20,967 nt of DNA from an uncultured Peptococcaceae bacterium (GCA_913064925.1 CAJYBN010000027.1:1-20967); one strand, 5' to 3'. Numbered from the stretch's first letter, positions 7,474 to 15,051 are shown. Made by a program: numbers and translations. Notes: generated by a model from the sequence alone, not told the origin.

Positions 7474-8733
7474 TCAGGGCCTGGCCACCTCTGCCCCCAG
7501 CCGGCGCAATTTTTCCTCCAGCCGGTGATATCCCCGGTCGATGTAACGGGCGTTGTACACCTCCGTATCTCCCCGGGCCGCCAGCCCGGCTATGACCAGG
7601 GCCGCGCCGGCGCGCAGGTCGGTGGCCTTGACCCTGGTGCCGTACAGCGCAGGCACCCCCTCCACCACCGCCATGCGGCCCTCCACTTTAACGCGGGCGC
7701 CCATTCTTTTCAGCTCGTCGGCCACTTGAAACCGGTTTTCAAAAATGTTTTCGATAATCACGCTGGTGCCTTCCACGGTAGCCAGCATGGCCATCATTTG
7801 GGACTGCATGTCGGTGGGAAACCCGGGGTAAGGCAGGGTTTTGATATCCACCGGGCGCAGGCTGGCGTCGGCTGCTTCCACCGTCAGCATGTCCCCGTTT
7901 TCCACCACGTTCACCCCGACCTCGCGCAACTTGGCACAAATGGGTTCCACGTGCAGAGGGATAACGTTCTCCAGCACCAAGCTGCCCCGCGTAATCGCCG
8001 CGGCCACCATGAAGGTGCCCGCCTCGATGCGGTCTGGTATGACGGCATAACGGACGCAGCCGCCCAGTTCGGGCACCCCCTCGATCTTGATGATGTCGGT
8101 ACCGGCGCCCCGCACCTTTGCGCCTAAGCAATTGAGAAAATTGGCCAGGTCCACTATTTCGGGCTCCTTGGCCACGTTTTCCAGCACGGTTTGTCCTTCC
8201 GCCAGGCACGCAGCCATCATAATGTTTTCCGTGGCACCCACGCTGGGGAAGTCCAGGTAAATGCGCGCACCCTTCAGGCGACGCGGGGTCTTGCCGATGG
8301 CAAACCCCCCGTTGAAATCGATTTGCGCTCCCAGGCCAGCCAGACCCTTGAAGTGCAAGTCCATGGGCCTGACCCCAATGTTGCAGCCGCCGGGAAGGGA
8401 AATGCAGGCATACCCGTACCTGGCCAGAAGCGGCCCCAGCAGCAGGTTGGAAGCCCGCAGCTTTTTCACCAGGTGGCAGGGCGGATCGGCAGCAGCGCGG
8501 GATGGTGCGATAATGCGCACCGACGCATCGCCGTTGGAGGTCACCCGCGCTCCCATGTGCTTGATGATTTCTATCATCACCCGGACATCGCTGATGTCCG
8601 GGATATTTTCCAACACTACTTCCTCGCCGGCCATCATGGAAGCGCACAAAATAGCCAAGGCCGCGTTCTTGGCGCCGCTGATGCGCACTTTGCCCCGCAG
8701 GGGTTTACCCCCGGTAATAACAAATTTGTCCAT
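7474..8733 (-). CDS. murA: UDP-N-acetylglucosamine 1-carboxyvinyltransferase MurA
   Basis: MurA catalyses the first committed step of peptidoglycan synthesis, transferring enolpyruvate from PEP to UDP-GlcNAc in the cytoplasm. Starting at ATG 8733 gives 419 residues, the normal length, and puts the substrate-binding pair at K22-N23 (ISGAKNAA) as in E. coli. The catalytic loop LPGGCNIGVRP carries the active-site Cys (C117), the fosfomycin target, so the enzyme is not of the Asp-variant type. The longer frame to 8802 adds 23 residues that overlap the upstream peptidase gene and are unlikely to be real. The ATG follows the stop of that gene by two bases. GGAGG lies about 13 bases upstream, and coupling to the upstream gene may help initiation. 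Confidence 0.95.
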   Translation of the reverse strand: MDKFVITGGKPLRGKVRISGAKNAALAILCASMMAGEEVVLENIPDISDVRVMIEIIKHMGARVTSNGDASVRIIAPSRAAADPPCHLVKKLRASNLLLGPLLARYGYACISLPGGCNIGVRPMDLHFKGLAGLGAQIDFNGGFAIGKTPRRLKGARIYLDFPSVGATENIMMAACLAEGQTVLENVAKEPEIVDLANFLNCLGAKVRGAGTDIIKIEGVPELGGCVRYAVIPDRIEAGTFMVAAAITRGSLVLENVIPLHVEPICAKLREVGVNVVENGDMLTVEAADASLRPVDIKTLPYPGFPTDMQSQMMAMLATVEGTSVIIENIFENRFQVADELKRMGARVKVEGRMAVVEGVPALYGTRVKATDLRAGAALVIAGLAARGDTEVYNARYIDRGYHRLEEKLRRLGAEVARP

Positions 8734-8735
8734 TA

Positions 8736-9686
8736 TTAAATTGTTTCCTCCCGTTTCATGGAGGGGTAGCGACGCGACTCCCCTGTCAGCCAGTCGTGCC
8801 ATTCTTTCTCCAACCTTTTCTCATCAAGCCCCAGTGATTGTACCAGCGCTTCGTTAAAACCGGTATGCCGGGACAAGTTTTTTATTATATTATGCAGTCC
8901 CTCTTCGCCGTAGACCGCCACAATATATTGCACCAGCGACAGTGATTGCCAGTAAGCAAGCGCCTGGTCCGGCAAGGCATCAAAACCGCGGTTCATTATA
9001 TCTAAAGGATACAACCTCTGATGATAAATTCCTGCTTGCCGTTCCAGCGTAAATCCCGTCAGCTTGAATTCCTCGTACTGCGCCACGCCCTCGGTGAACC
9101 AGCGGGGGTAATTGCCCCGCGCCGCGTAATCCAGCACCAGGTGGGTCAGCTCGTGGGCTATGGGCCCGGCCTGCTGGAAAGTCCGCCGCACCGCCTCGGC
9201 GTCGCCGTCTTCCACCCAGACCCGCGGCGCCAGCACCCGGATCACGCCGCCCCAGTAAACGCCCATGGCGTTTTCACTGGCCGGCCAGCCGAAACTGGCG
9301 TTCAGTTCCTCCCGGGAGCCGTAAACCACTATTGGCACCCGGGGCATCCGGTGCAGTTGCGGAACGTAGGCAAAATCACGGCAAATCTGCCGGTAAAACA
9401 AACGGGCGGTTTCCCCTACCAGGCGGGCCTCCTCCTCGTCCCCCCGGTAACGGATGATGAAATGCTCATCCTGTAATTGCTGCCAGCCATGGGTGCGCAG
9501 CAGCATTTGCACCCGGGCTATCTCCCGGAAAATCCCGTAAAAATACATTTTTACGCTTTCCGGCACCCAGGCCGCCAGCAGCATGCTGAGGAAGAAAAGC
9601 AGCGCCAGCAGGGCGGACAGCAGCTTAACCAGGCCGGTCCAGGGCCCGCTTGCAGCCGGGGAGCCGGTTGTCGTTCCCAGTTTCAT
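8736..9686 (-). CDS. Membrane-anchored gluzincin-type zinc peptidase (peptidase MA-like)
   Basis: An N-terminal hydrophobic helix (about residues 19-41) anchors the protein or serves as an uncleaved signal, so the rest probably faces outside. The zinc site is H178-E-L-T-H182 (AHELTHLVLDY), with the third ligand likely E199 in WFTEGVAQYEE, the gluzincin arrangement seen in the peptidase MA-like family. Preceding strands (HFIIRY, VPIVVYGS) and the helical C-terminus (YWQSLSLVQYIVAVYG) also fit. The substrate is unknown. The start is ATG 9686 with a GGGTGAG-like ribosome site. The gene runs directly into murA, suggesting a shared transcript and a cell-wall-related context. Upstream lies an AT-rich intergenic region with a tandem repeat. 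Confidence 0.8.
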   Translation of the reverse strand: MKLGTTTGSPAASGPWTGLVKLLSALLALLFFLSMLLAAWVPESVKMYFYGIFREIARVQMLLRTHGWQQLQDEHFIIRYRGDEEEARLVGETARLFYRQICRDFAYVPQLHRMPRVPIVVYGSREELNASFGWPASENAMGVYWGGVIRVLAPRVWVEDGDAEAVRRTFQQAGPIAHELTHLVLDYAARGNYPRWFTEGVAQYEEFKLTGFTLERQAGIYHQRLYPLDIMNRGFDALPDQALAYWQSLSLVQYIVAVYGEEGLHNIIKNLSRHTGFNEALVQSLGLDEKRLEKEWHDWLTGESRRYPSMKREETI

Positions 9687-9732
9687 TTCCGCTCACCCAA
9701 ATCGACAAAAAAATAAAAATTAATAATAAGTG

Positions 9733-9780
9733 GATTATTGAAGTTAATTAAATTAACATGCTGATTATGTAAGTTAATTA
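9733..9780. repeat. AT-rich tandem direct repeat upstream of the peptidase gene
   Basis: GATTAT plus two variable bases followed by AAGTTAATTA occurs at 9733-9750 and again at 9763-9780, exactly 30 bases apart. The 174-base gap is otherwise very AT-rich and probably contains the promoter for the peptidase-murA-rlmH unit. Tandem sites three helical turns apart could bind a regulator. Confidence 0.4.
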
Positions 9781-9829
9781 TATAATTAAACGGGCCGTGT
9801 TTTCTGCGGAAATAAGTGGTAATTATAAC

Positions 9830-9856
9830 AAAGAGCCAGGTATAACCTGACTCTTT
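9830..9856 (-). terminator. Terminator after the membrane TPR gene
   Basis: Stem CAGGT/ACCTG with an ATA loop, extended after one mismatch by AAAGAG/CTCTTT. It begins just past the TPR stop; T-rich sequence flanks it on both strands, so it may work in both directions. Confidence 0.75.
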
Positions 9857-9860
9857 TTAT

Positions 9861-10508
9861 TTAACCGGCTTGCCCGGCTTTTAACTCATCTATCATCTGC
9901 TGGGCCTTTTGTACGTCGATACCTTCCTTGCGCAGGCGGATGAACGTTTCCAGTTCCGCAATGCCCCTCTCCACATCGCGTCCGCCATCGCTGCGGTACG
10001 CGCAAAACTGGCCCAGTAAAAAATGCGCTTCGGCATCCTCCGGGTTGGACCGCACAACCACTTCCATCTGGTGCACGGCTTTATCGTATTCGCCCATGAG
10101 GTAATAGGTCAGCGCCAGGTCTTTGCGCAGCTTATGGTCATCCGGTTTGATTTCTAGAGCCTGTTGATAAATTTCTGCTGCCCGCTGGGACTGGCCTGCA
10201 TTCCAGTAAAGGGACGCCAGCCGCCCCATCAACCGGGTGTTTTTGGGGTCTTCTTGCAGTTGTTTTTCCAAGTCGGCAATTTGTTCCTGAACTGTTACCT
10301 GCTGCTGTGCACCGGCCGCTTTGGGCTTGGGATTAAACGAAGTTCTGCCGCCGAAGGCCCAGAACATGGACGACCCCACCAAGCCGGCTCCCAGCACAAA
10401 GGTCAGTATGCCGAAAACGATTTTTTGTTGTTTTTTTCGCTTGGCCATATTCACAAAGGAAGATGACGATATGCTTTTACCAGATTTCCTGGTATTTTTC
10501 TTGGCCAT
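9861..10508 (-). CDS. Membrane-anchored TPR protein
   Basis: A lysine- and serine-rich N-terminus is followed by one transmembrane helix (about residues 29-52 counting from the chosen start; KIVFGILTFVLGAGLVG) and then three to four TPR units (MGRLASLYWNAGQ, RKDLALTYYLMGE, HFLLGQFCAYRSD). The positive N-terminus predicts an inside-N topology with the TPRs outside, or the helix may act as a signal anchor. I chose the ATG at 10508 (MAKKNTRKSG) because a run of G (GGGGGGG) lies six bases upstream, inside the longer frame from 10535. The function is unknown; such proteins often scaffold envelope or c-type cytochrome assembly, but nothing here fixes that. It has its own promoter (10550-10577) and terminator, so it appears monocistronic. 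Confidence 0.8.
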   Translation of the reverse strand: MAKKNTRKSGKSISSSSFVNMAKRKKQQKIVFGILTFVLGAGLVGSSMFWAFGGRTSFNPKPKAAGAQQQVTVQEQIADLEKQLQEDPKNTRLMGRLASLYWNAGQSQRAAEIYQQALEIKPDDHKLRKDLALTYYLMGEYDKAVHQMEVVVRSNPEDAEAHFLLGQFCAYRSDGGRDVERGIAELETFIRLRKEGIDVQKAQQMIDELKAGQAG

Positions 10509-10549
10509 CATTTGCCCCCCCTGCATAGTTGGCAAATCCGCTCAAACAC

Positions 10550-10577
10550 ATTATACATGAAATGCAGCGCGGGTCAA
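10550..10577 (-). promoter_or_regulatory. Sigma-A-type promoter for the membrane TPR gene
   Basis: TTGACC (10572-10577) and TATAAT (10550-10555) on the minus strand, separated by 16 bases, about 40 bases upstream of the TPR start. Confidence 0.75.
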
Positions 10578-10608
10578 ACAGCATAACCTGGAAATACAGC
10601 AGTAACCG

Positions 10609-11991
10609 CTAGAAAAACAGGGAGGGATTCTTATGTACGCCATCCACTATAACTTCAAAGTGCAGGTGCGGCCCGGTGGCGTGTCCCGACGCGCCGGCCC
10701 GCCCGATGAACTGCCCCCTCTCCACCTTTTGCCCGGGTTTCACCGCAGCGGAGGAAAGATGGGCATACCTGGTAACCACGCCGCCGCCGTGGTTAATGTC
10801 AATACACAGGCCGTAACCCCCGTAGTAACCGGCCCGCGTTACCGTACCGGACTCGGCCGCCACCACGGGACTGCCGTAGCTGGCGGCAATATCCACACCG
10901 CTGTGGAAGCGCCCCCAGCGCGTGCCAAAGGGAGATACTATCGCTCCCGCCGCAGGGTAGGCCAGGCGGCCGTTGCCGCCGCGAAAGGCCAGCAGTTTCC
11001 TGGTGCCCTTAGCCACAATTTGCGGCACCGGTTCCTTGATTATTTTTTCCGCAATGATTTCCTCGTGCACTTCAACACCGTTTTCCAGGACTACCCGGTA
11101 AACCACTTCCCTCAGGCCGGGCTGGCCCTGCTGAACAATCTTGCGCTCGCCTAAAAACAGGTTTTTGTCCACCTTTTCCTGTACCCGGTACAGCACTTCC
11201 TCCCGCCGGGTGTCTGTGTAGGCGGCCAGCACGTCAATCAACGGGGAAGTAGGGGACACGGTGATCTCCTGCCCTACCTGCAGGGCCTCGGGGTCCAAGC
11301 CCGGGTTGGCCAGCTGCAATTCTTCCACCGGCAGGTTTACCGCAGCTGCAATATCCCACAGGGTGTCGCCCTGTTTCACCTTGTAACTCCTGGCTTTGCT
11401 GCCGCCGAAGCGAATGTGTTCCAAGGCTTCCTCCACGCTCATGGGTTCCCTATCGCCCAGCGCTACCGGTTTCAGTTCCACCCTTTGCTTGAAGGAAACT
11501 TCCAGCTTCCCCTGTTCGCTGTACATGTGTAATAACTCGTGCAATACGCGGTTGCCCGCCGCGCGGTCTTCCACCAAAGCCACCATTTTGCCGTCCGCGA
11601 ATATGCCGGTAGCTTTATAACCGTAGCTGAGATGGCGGGACAAGCCGCGTATAATTTCCTCCTTGCCGGCCGCGTCCGTAAGCCGCCAGGTAGGCCTGTA
11701 CTTAATCTCCTCGAACAGCATGACGGGCATCCCCGCAGCTTCCTCCCGCCGGGAAATAAACTCTTCCACCGCCGCCATGGCCGTTTCCCGGTCGGCGGCC
11801 ACGGCCACCACCTCGTCCCCCGCCACAACGGCGCAGCGCGCCTGGCTGAAAAAAAAACCCACCAGAAGAACAGGCATGCTTACCAGCATGAAAATCTTGA
11901 TTAAAAAGCGGGGTCCGAACAGCTGGCGCCAAATTCCGTAATAATTTTTTATTTGATGAATCAATTTACCCGGTATTTGATCAGCCAGCAA
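10609..11991 (-). CDS. LysM-G5-M23 murein endopeptidase, membrane-anchored
   Basis: Counting from the chosen start, the protein has one transmembrane segment (about 29-48), an alpha/beta region, a LysM domain (about 202-245, YKVKQGDTLWDIAAAVNLP) that binds glycan, a G5-like domain (about 256-330) and a C-terminal M23 lysostaphin-type zinc peptidase domain (about 340-460). Zinc and catalytic residues are intact: H363 and D367 (HSGVDIAA) and the H-x-H of GPHLHFEV (442, 444). It should cut peptidoglycan cross-bridges outside the membrane. I chose the TTG at 11991 (460 residues) because AAAGGAG lies six bases upstream, inside the longer frame that starts with GTG at 12009. Family members act in wall remodelling or sporulation; which applies here is not shown. 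Confidence 0.9.
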   Translation of the reverse strand: MLADQIPGKLIHQIKNYYGIWRQLFGPRFLIKIFMLVSMPVLLVGFFFSQARCAVVAGDEVVAVAADRETAMAAVEEFISRREEAAGMPVMLFEEIKYRPTWRLTDAAGKEEIIRGLSRHLSYGYKATGIFADGKMVALVEDRAAGNRVLHELLHMYSEQGKLEVSFKQRVELKPVALGDREPMSVEEALEHIRFGGSKARSYKVKQGDTLWDIAAAVNLPVEELQLANPGLDPEALQVGQEITVSPTSPLIDVLAAYTDTRREEVLYRVQEKVDKNLFLGERKIVQQGQPGLREVVYRVVLENGVEVHEEIIAEKIIKEPVPQIVAKGTRKLLAFRGGNGRLAYPAAGAIVSPFGTRWGRFHSGVDIAASYGSPVVAAESGTVTRAGYYGGYGLCIDINHGGGVVTRYAHLSSAAVKPGQKVERGQFIGRAGASGHATGPHLHFEVIVDGVHKNPSLFF

Positions 11992-12053
11992 AAAGCACTC
12001 CTTTCGCACGCCATGGGATAATATGGAAAGAAAAATGAAACTAAACCGCGTAT

Positions 12054-12083
12054 ATTATACCATACCGGGTCACTCGCCGTAAA
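12054..12083 (-). promoter_or_regulatory. Candidate promoter for the M23 peptidase gene
   Basis: A perfect TATAAT -10 (12054-12059) with TTTACG (12078-12083) as -35 at 18-base spacing on the minus strand, about 60 bases from the TTG start. Confidence 0.55.
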
Positions 12084-12100
12084 CGCGCCGTTTTCAGCGA

Positions 12101-12124
12101 AAAAGGGGACTATAACGCCCCCTT
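12101..12124 (-). terminator. Terminator after scfB
   Basis: AAGGGG and CCCCTT arms (12103-12108 and 12119-12124) with a T run on the minus strand. The stem includes the scfB stop codon. Confidence 0.65.
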
Positions 12125-13469
12125 ACTGCCGAGCAATTGCTTCCAGGTAAAGTGCGCATTCCAAGCGTTTGCGAGCCAACAAGCAACCAAGATGGTAGGG
12201 TTTCAGCAAGTCGCCGTTGAAGGCGAGGGCATTGGCATGGCAGCCGCCGCTGCAGAAAAATTTAGCCCAGCACTGTCCACAGGCGCTTTTATTATATATA
12301 TGCGCTTTTTGGAACAAATTTGCCGAATTTTTTCCCGCCTTGCCGTTAAACACGTTGCCCATGCGAAAACCAGGTCGCCCCACAAACTGGTGACAAGGAT
12401 ACAAATCCCCGGCCGGGGTAACCGCCAGGTATTCCTGGCCCGCGCTGCATCCCGTCAGGCGCTTGGGCAAACAGGGCCCTTCCTCCAAGTCGATGATAAA
12501 GTGAAAAAATTCCACCGGTCGCCCTTGCCGCCGCCTTTCCAGCAAATACCTGGTCAGCTTGTCATATTCCGCCAGCAATACGGGCACATCTTCCTCCCGC
12601 AGAGCGTAGTCACACCCGGCCCCGGCCACCACCGGTTCAAGGGAAATACTTTGGAAGCCAGCTTCGGCCAAGTGACGCACGTCTTCGGTAAAATCCAGGT
12701 TGTAGCGGGTAAAGGTGCCCCGGATGTAATATTCGCCGCAGTGGGGCGAGTGTACGAACCGGCTGACATTTTCCATCACCTGTTGGTAGCTGCCCGCGCC
12801 GGAAGGGAAGGGCCGCATGCGGTCGTGCACCTCCGGCCGCCCGTCGATGGACAGCACCACCGCCAGCCCGTAGTCGCCGATAAACTGCCGCATCTCCCCA
12901 TCCAACAGGAGCGCGTTGGTGGTGAGGGTGAACTTGATTTCCTTACCGGCTTGCCGGGCCCGCTTATTGCCGTAATGCACCAGGTCCACCAGCACCCTCC
13001 GGTTCAGCAGTGGTTCGCCGCCAAAAAAATCCACTTCCACGTGCCGGCGGTCGCCTGATGCTGCCATCAAGAAATCTATGGCCGCCCGGCCCACCTCCGG
13101 GGACATGAGGCCCCGGTCGCCGCCGAAATCCCCCTGCCCGGCAAAGCAGTACCGGCAGCGCAGGTTACAGTCGTGGGCCAGGTGCAGGCACAGGGCTTTG
13201 ACGGTGTCCTCCTCCGGAGGACGGTAACCTTCTGGCAGCGGGTCCGGTGCAAACAGCAGCCCCCGTTTTTTTAGCTCCCGCACTTCCTGCAATACTTCCC
13301 GCACTGCAGCCGGCCCGTAAACGGGCGCGTACTTTTGCGCCAGATTTTCTTCCGGCAGGGTCTCGTAATCCCTGATGACGTGCAGCGCCAGTTCATCCAC
13401 CACGTGCACGGCGCCGCTGTTCACGTCCAACACTATGTCCGTGCCGTCAAAAGTAAAGGCATGAATCAA
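12123..13469 (-). CDS. scfB: Radical SAM SCIFF-peptide thioether maturase
   Basis: This enzyme installs cysteine-to-threonine thioether (sactionine-type) links in the SCIFF precursor encoded just upstream. The 448-residue protein has an N-terminal peptide-recognition (RRE-like) segment (about 1-80, LDVNSGAVHVVDE), the radical SAM motif C101-x3-C105-x2-C108 (CNLRCRYC), SAM-contacting motifs (FFGGEPLL), and a SPASM-type C-terminal domain with many cysteines (GCSAGQ at about 340, YPCHQF, CGQCWAKFFCSGGC, HLGC) for two auxiliary [4Fe-4S] clusters. The start is TTG 13469, which aligns with the usual MIHxF opening of the family. It is separated from scfA by a strong terminator, so it probably depends on readthrough. 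Confidence 0.93.
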   Translation of the reverse strand: MIHAFTFDGTDIVLDVNSGAVHVVDELALHVIRDYETLPEENLAQKYAPVYGPAAVREVLQEVRELKKRGLLFAPDPLPEGYRPPEEDTVKALCLHLAHDCNLRCRYCFAGQGDFGGDRGLMSPEVGRAAIDFLMAASGDRRHVEVDFFGGEPLLNRRVLVDLVHYGNKRARQAGKEIKFTLTTNALLLDGEMRQFIGDYGLAVVLSIDGRPEVHDRMRPFPSGAGSYQQVMENVSRFVHSPHCGEYYIRGTFTRYNLDFTEDVRHLAEAGFQSISLEPVVAGAGCDYALREEDVPVLLAEYDKLTRYLLERRRQGRPVEFFHFIIDLEEGPCLPKRLTGCSAGQEYLAVTPAGDLYPCHQFVGRPGFRMGNVFNGKAGKNSANLFQKAHIYNKSACGQCWAKFFCSGGCHANALAFNGDLLKPYHLGCLLARKRLECALYLEAIARQ

Positions 13470-13487
13470 ACCGCCATCATTCCCTTC

Positions 13488-13521
13488 AAAAAAAAGACCT
13501 CATCCCGCCGGGGGATCAGGT
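13488..13521 (-). terminator. Strong terminator between scfA and scfB
   Basis: ACCT/AGGT and ATCCC/GGGAT arms with one mismatch and a GC-rich loop, followed on the minus strand by eight T residues (13488-13495). It begins three bases after the scfA stop and ends about 20 bases before the scfB TTG, predicting far more precursor than maturase transcript. Confidence 0.85.
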
Positions 13522-13523
13522 GT

Positions 13524-13676
13524 CTACTTGTTCTTTTTGTTAGCGCAGGCCTGGTTGCCTACCGTGCAGGAAGTCTTGCATGCCGACTGGCAAGAGGTCC
13601 GGCATTCCCGGCAGCCTCCATTGTGCACGGTATCCCGCAGCGCGCGGCCGCCGATGGTTTTTATATGTTTGCTCAT
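13524..13676 (-). CDS. scfA: SCIFF ribosomal peptide precursor (six cysteines in forty-five residues)
   Basis: A 50-residue frame, too short for most gene callers. It begins MSKHIKTIGGRALRDT and has six cysteines at 22, 25, 29, 33, 37 and 44 in the characteristic block CRECRTSCQSACKTSC, then TVGNQAC. This matches the SCIFF family, nearly universal in Clostridia and always next to the maturase. By analogy with a characterised clostridial precursor, the thioether would join C33 to T38, five residues on. The start ATG has a strong GGGAGGGG ribosome site six bases upstream and a promoter at 13712-13741. The biological role of the mature peptide is still unclear. Confidence 0.96.
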   Translation of the reverse strand: MSKHIKTIGGRALRDTVHNGGCRECRTSCQSACKTSCTVGNQACANKKNK

Positions 13677-13711
13677 GTTCAACCCCTCCCTGCATATCGT
13701 CAACTGGTTAA

Positions 13712-13741
13712 ATTATATGCCAACAAGGGAAAGTTGCGCAA
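13712..13741 (-). promoter_or_regulatory. Promoter of scfA
   Basis: TATAAT (13712-13717) and TTGCGC (13736-13741) on the minus strand with an 18-base spacer, about 35 bases upstream of the scfA start. Confidence 0.6.
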
Positions 13742-13804
13742 GTGCTCACCACTTTTTCATCAAGCGCTCAAGGAAGCCACCTGCTCCAAAATCGTCGTTA
13801 TTTG

Positions 13805-14050
13805 TAAGCCGTTGCCGACCTCAACGAAAAGCTGGATGAACAGGAACGGGAGGTGGAAAGTGCTCGCCAGGAGATCGACAAGCTGCGCAACAAAATAGCC
13901 GTTTTCAACTCCGAAAGCGGCCTATACCTGAAGCTAGTGCTGGGCTTTCTCGCAGCCCTTGTTGCCGGCATGATAATCAATTCGTTTCTATCCTTATATC
14001 AAGCGGGCGAAACAGCAAGAATAACCATCATGGTTAAAAGGCATTTTTAG
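13805..14050 (+). pseudogene. Remnant of a coiled-coil plus transmembrane protein
   Basis: Directly after a TAA at 13805-13807 this frame reads as heptad-rich coiled coil (ADLNEKLDEQEREVES, ARQEIDKLRNKI) and then one hydrophobic helix (KLVLGFLAALVAGMIINSFL). The only in-frame start is a GTG at 13853, in the middle of the coiled coil and without a usable ribosome site, so the 5' part appears lost. The 3' end runs into the GC-rich repeat at 14050. The layout resembles small phage or plasmid membrane-associated proteins such as XhlA-type haemolysin/holin partners, but I cannot assign a family. A live 65-residue gene from 13853 is the alternative. Confidence 0.4.
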
Positions 14051-14169
14051 TTATCTACGCTCACTCCAACTCCGCGTCGGATACCTCTAAGGCTCGCTAC
14101 GGGCAAAACCGGGCCGCCCCGAGTTCACCTCCTCGGGCTGCGCGCGCAGGACGCGCGCACCTCCCGGTT
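14050..14169 (+). repeat. Dispersed GC-rich repeat, copy C
   Basis: This matches copy B (17055-17193) over most of its length: CGCTCACTCCAA, ACTCCGCG, GGCTCGCT, ACCGGGCCGCCCCG and CACCTCCCGGTT are shared. It contains inverted arms AACCGGG (14107-14113) and CCCGGTT (14163-14169), with inner hairpins CCGAG/CTCGG and GCGCGC/GCGCGC. The repeat ends abruptly where an intron-like sequence starts. Confidence 0.75.
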
Positions 14170-14255
14170 GTGCGCCCGGCATGGGCAATGCCTATAGGGT
14201 GAAAGCCCCGAACGACAAAAGTAAACAGTAGTCGTTAGCTTAAGGTATAGGGTAG
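14170..14255 (+). mobile_element. 5' fragment of a bacterial group II intron
   Basis: The sequence starts GTGCGCCC, matching the group II intron 5' consensus GUGYG, and continues with GGGTGAAAG, CCCGAACGAC and GTAGTCGTTAGCTTAAGG, which resemble the start of domain I in bacterial introns. No reverse transcriptase frame and no domain V/VI are seen, so it is 3'-truncated; the end given is approximate. It follows directly on the descending arm of the inverted repeat in copy C, as class C introns do at terminator-like hairpins, and copy B shows the uninterrupted version of the site. Confidence 0.6.
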
Positions 14256-14472
14256 GTGTGTAAGAATGTGGCACAATTTATAAGACCGATACCCTTTATG
14301 TTACCCTTATGGTAGTGTTTGTCATACCGTACCGGCGCTATAGTTTACGCTGGTGCTTGGAAAAGTATATTGCCCTTTTAACACCCCTGCAAGGGTGTTT
14401 CATTTTTAAAAATATTGGTTTATCTGTCGCTTATTAAAACAAAAAAAATATTTTATCAATACCTCATTAATT
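14256..14472. other. Gene-free stretch after the intron fragment
   Basis: I see no coding sequence here. Apart from the plus-strand terminator at 14380-14407, it is increasingly AT-rich non-coding sequence leading to the small membrane protein gene. Confidence 0.5.
14380..14407 (+). terminator. Plus-strand terminator
   Basis: AACACCC (14380-14386) and GGGTGTT (14393-14399) with a six-base loop, followed by TTCATTTTT. It would end transcripts from the decayed region to its left. Confidence 0.75.
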
Positions 14473-14688
14473 TTAATTATCATACTCCCGCTTAATCAGT
14501 TTATTTACGGTTAGTATTATCTCCCCAAGCAATACCACCTGAAATACTGCTACTGAGATGCCAATAGACATGATATAAATCTCAATTTCTGGTGCTTTTG
14601 TCGTAGCGATAACATATGTAATTGCTGATAACACAAGAGATATTGTTGTTAAAACAAGGTATAAAGCCATTCTAGCTATATTACTCAT
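14473..14688 (-). CDS. Small two-helix membrane protein, AT-rich
   Basis: The 71-residue frame encodes two hydrophobic helices (about 8-29 and 36-62) with a short polar turn and a charged C-terminus (KLIKREYDN). The ATG has a good ribosome site (GGGGTGA, 6 bases upstream), which supports a real gene. Base composition is far more AT-rich than the neighbouring genes, suggesting acquisition from elsewhere. No family is recognised. Size and topology would allow a holin-like or toxin-like role, especially with an endolysin nearby, but that is speculation. Confidence 0.55.
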   Translation of the reverse strand: MSNIARMALYLVLTTISLVLSAITYVIATTKAPEIEIYIMSIGISVAVFQVVLLGEIILTVNKLIKREYDN

Positions 14689-14745
14689 TTAAGCTCACCC
14701 CTAATTAGTATATGCGCCAATAGCAGTAGTAGTTACCAATTAGGG

Positions 14746-14892
14746 ATGAAGTGTGGGCATGGCGAGGGGAGTATTTATAAGCACAAAGACAGGTGATGGA
14801 CGGCCCAGATAACCATTGGGCATAATCCCTTTACCGGGAAGCCAAAGTTAAAATATATTTACGGCAAAACCCGGAAAGAAGCGCAAAAAACT
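14746..14892 (+). pseudogene. N-terminal remnant of a phage-type tyrosine integrase
   Basis: The frame from ATG 14746 reads GEGSIYKHKDR, a TGA stop at 14794-14796, then WTAQITIG, NPFTGKPKLKYIYG and KTRKEAQK. This is the arm-type DNA-binding domain typical of the N-terminus of Tn916/phage integrases (usual form GEGSIYKRKDGRW...YGKTKKEAQ). Only about 48 codons remain; the core and catalytic domains are missing, and a nonsense codon interrupts what is left. It ends about 160 bases from tRNA-Gly, a common attachment site for such elements. Confidence 0.75.
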
Positions 14893-14948
14893 ACAATCAG
14901 TTCAAGCGGATATTACTATCAAGTTAAAATAAGTGTTAATAAAAAGCA

Positions 14949-14980
14949 AAAGCAACTGGTTAAAAGTCGGTTGCTTTTTA
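14949..14980. terminator. Hairpin terminator, possibly bidirectional
   Basis: AAAGCAAC (14949-14956) and GTTGCTTT (14970-14977) form the stem, with T-rich sequence on the plus strand after it and the complementary A tract before it. Confidence 0.7.
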
Positions 14981-15013
14981 TCATTGGGGTAAGATTGGGA
15001 TCAAAATAAAGAT

Positions 15014-15035
15014 CGGAGGTTGTTACCAACCTCCG
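15014..15035 (-). terminator. Terminator of tRNA-Gly
   Basis: A perfect nine-base stem CGGAGGTTG/CAACCTCCG with a four-base loop, 16 bases past the tRNA 3' end, followed on the minus strand by ATCTTTATTTT. Confidence 0.8.
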
Positions 15036-15051
15036 AAACCCGTGCTACAAC

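Noticed and set aside
7258..8127. Plus-strand ORF of 289 residues opposite rlmH and murA
   Set aside because: It spans two real minus-strand genes and shows no recognisable domain.
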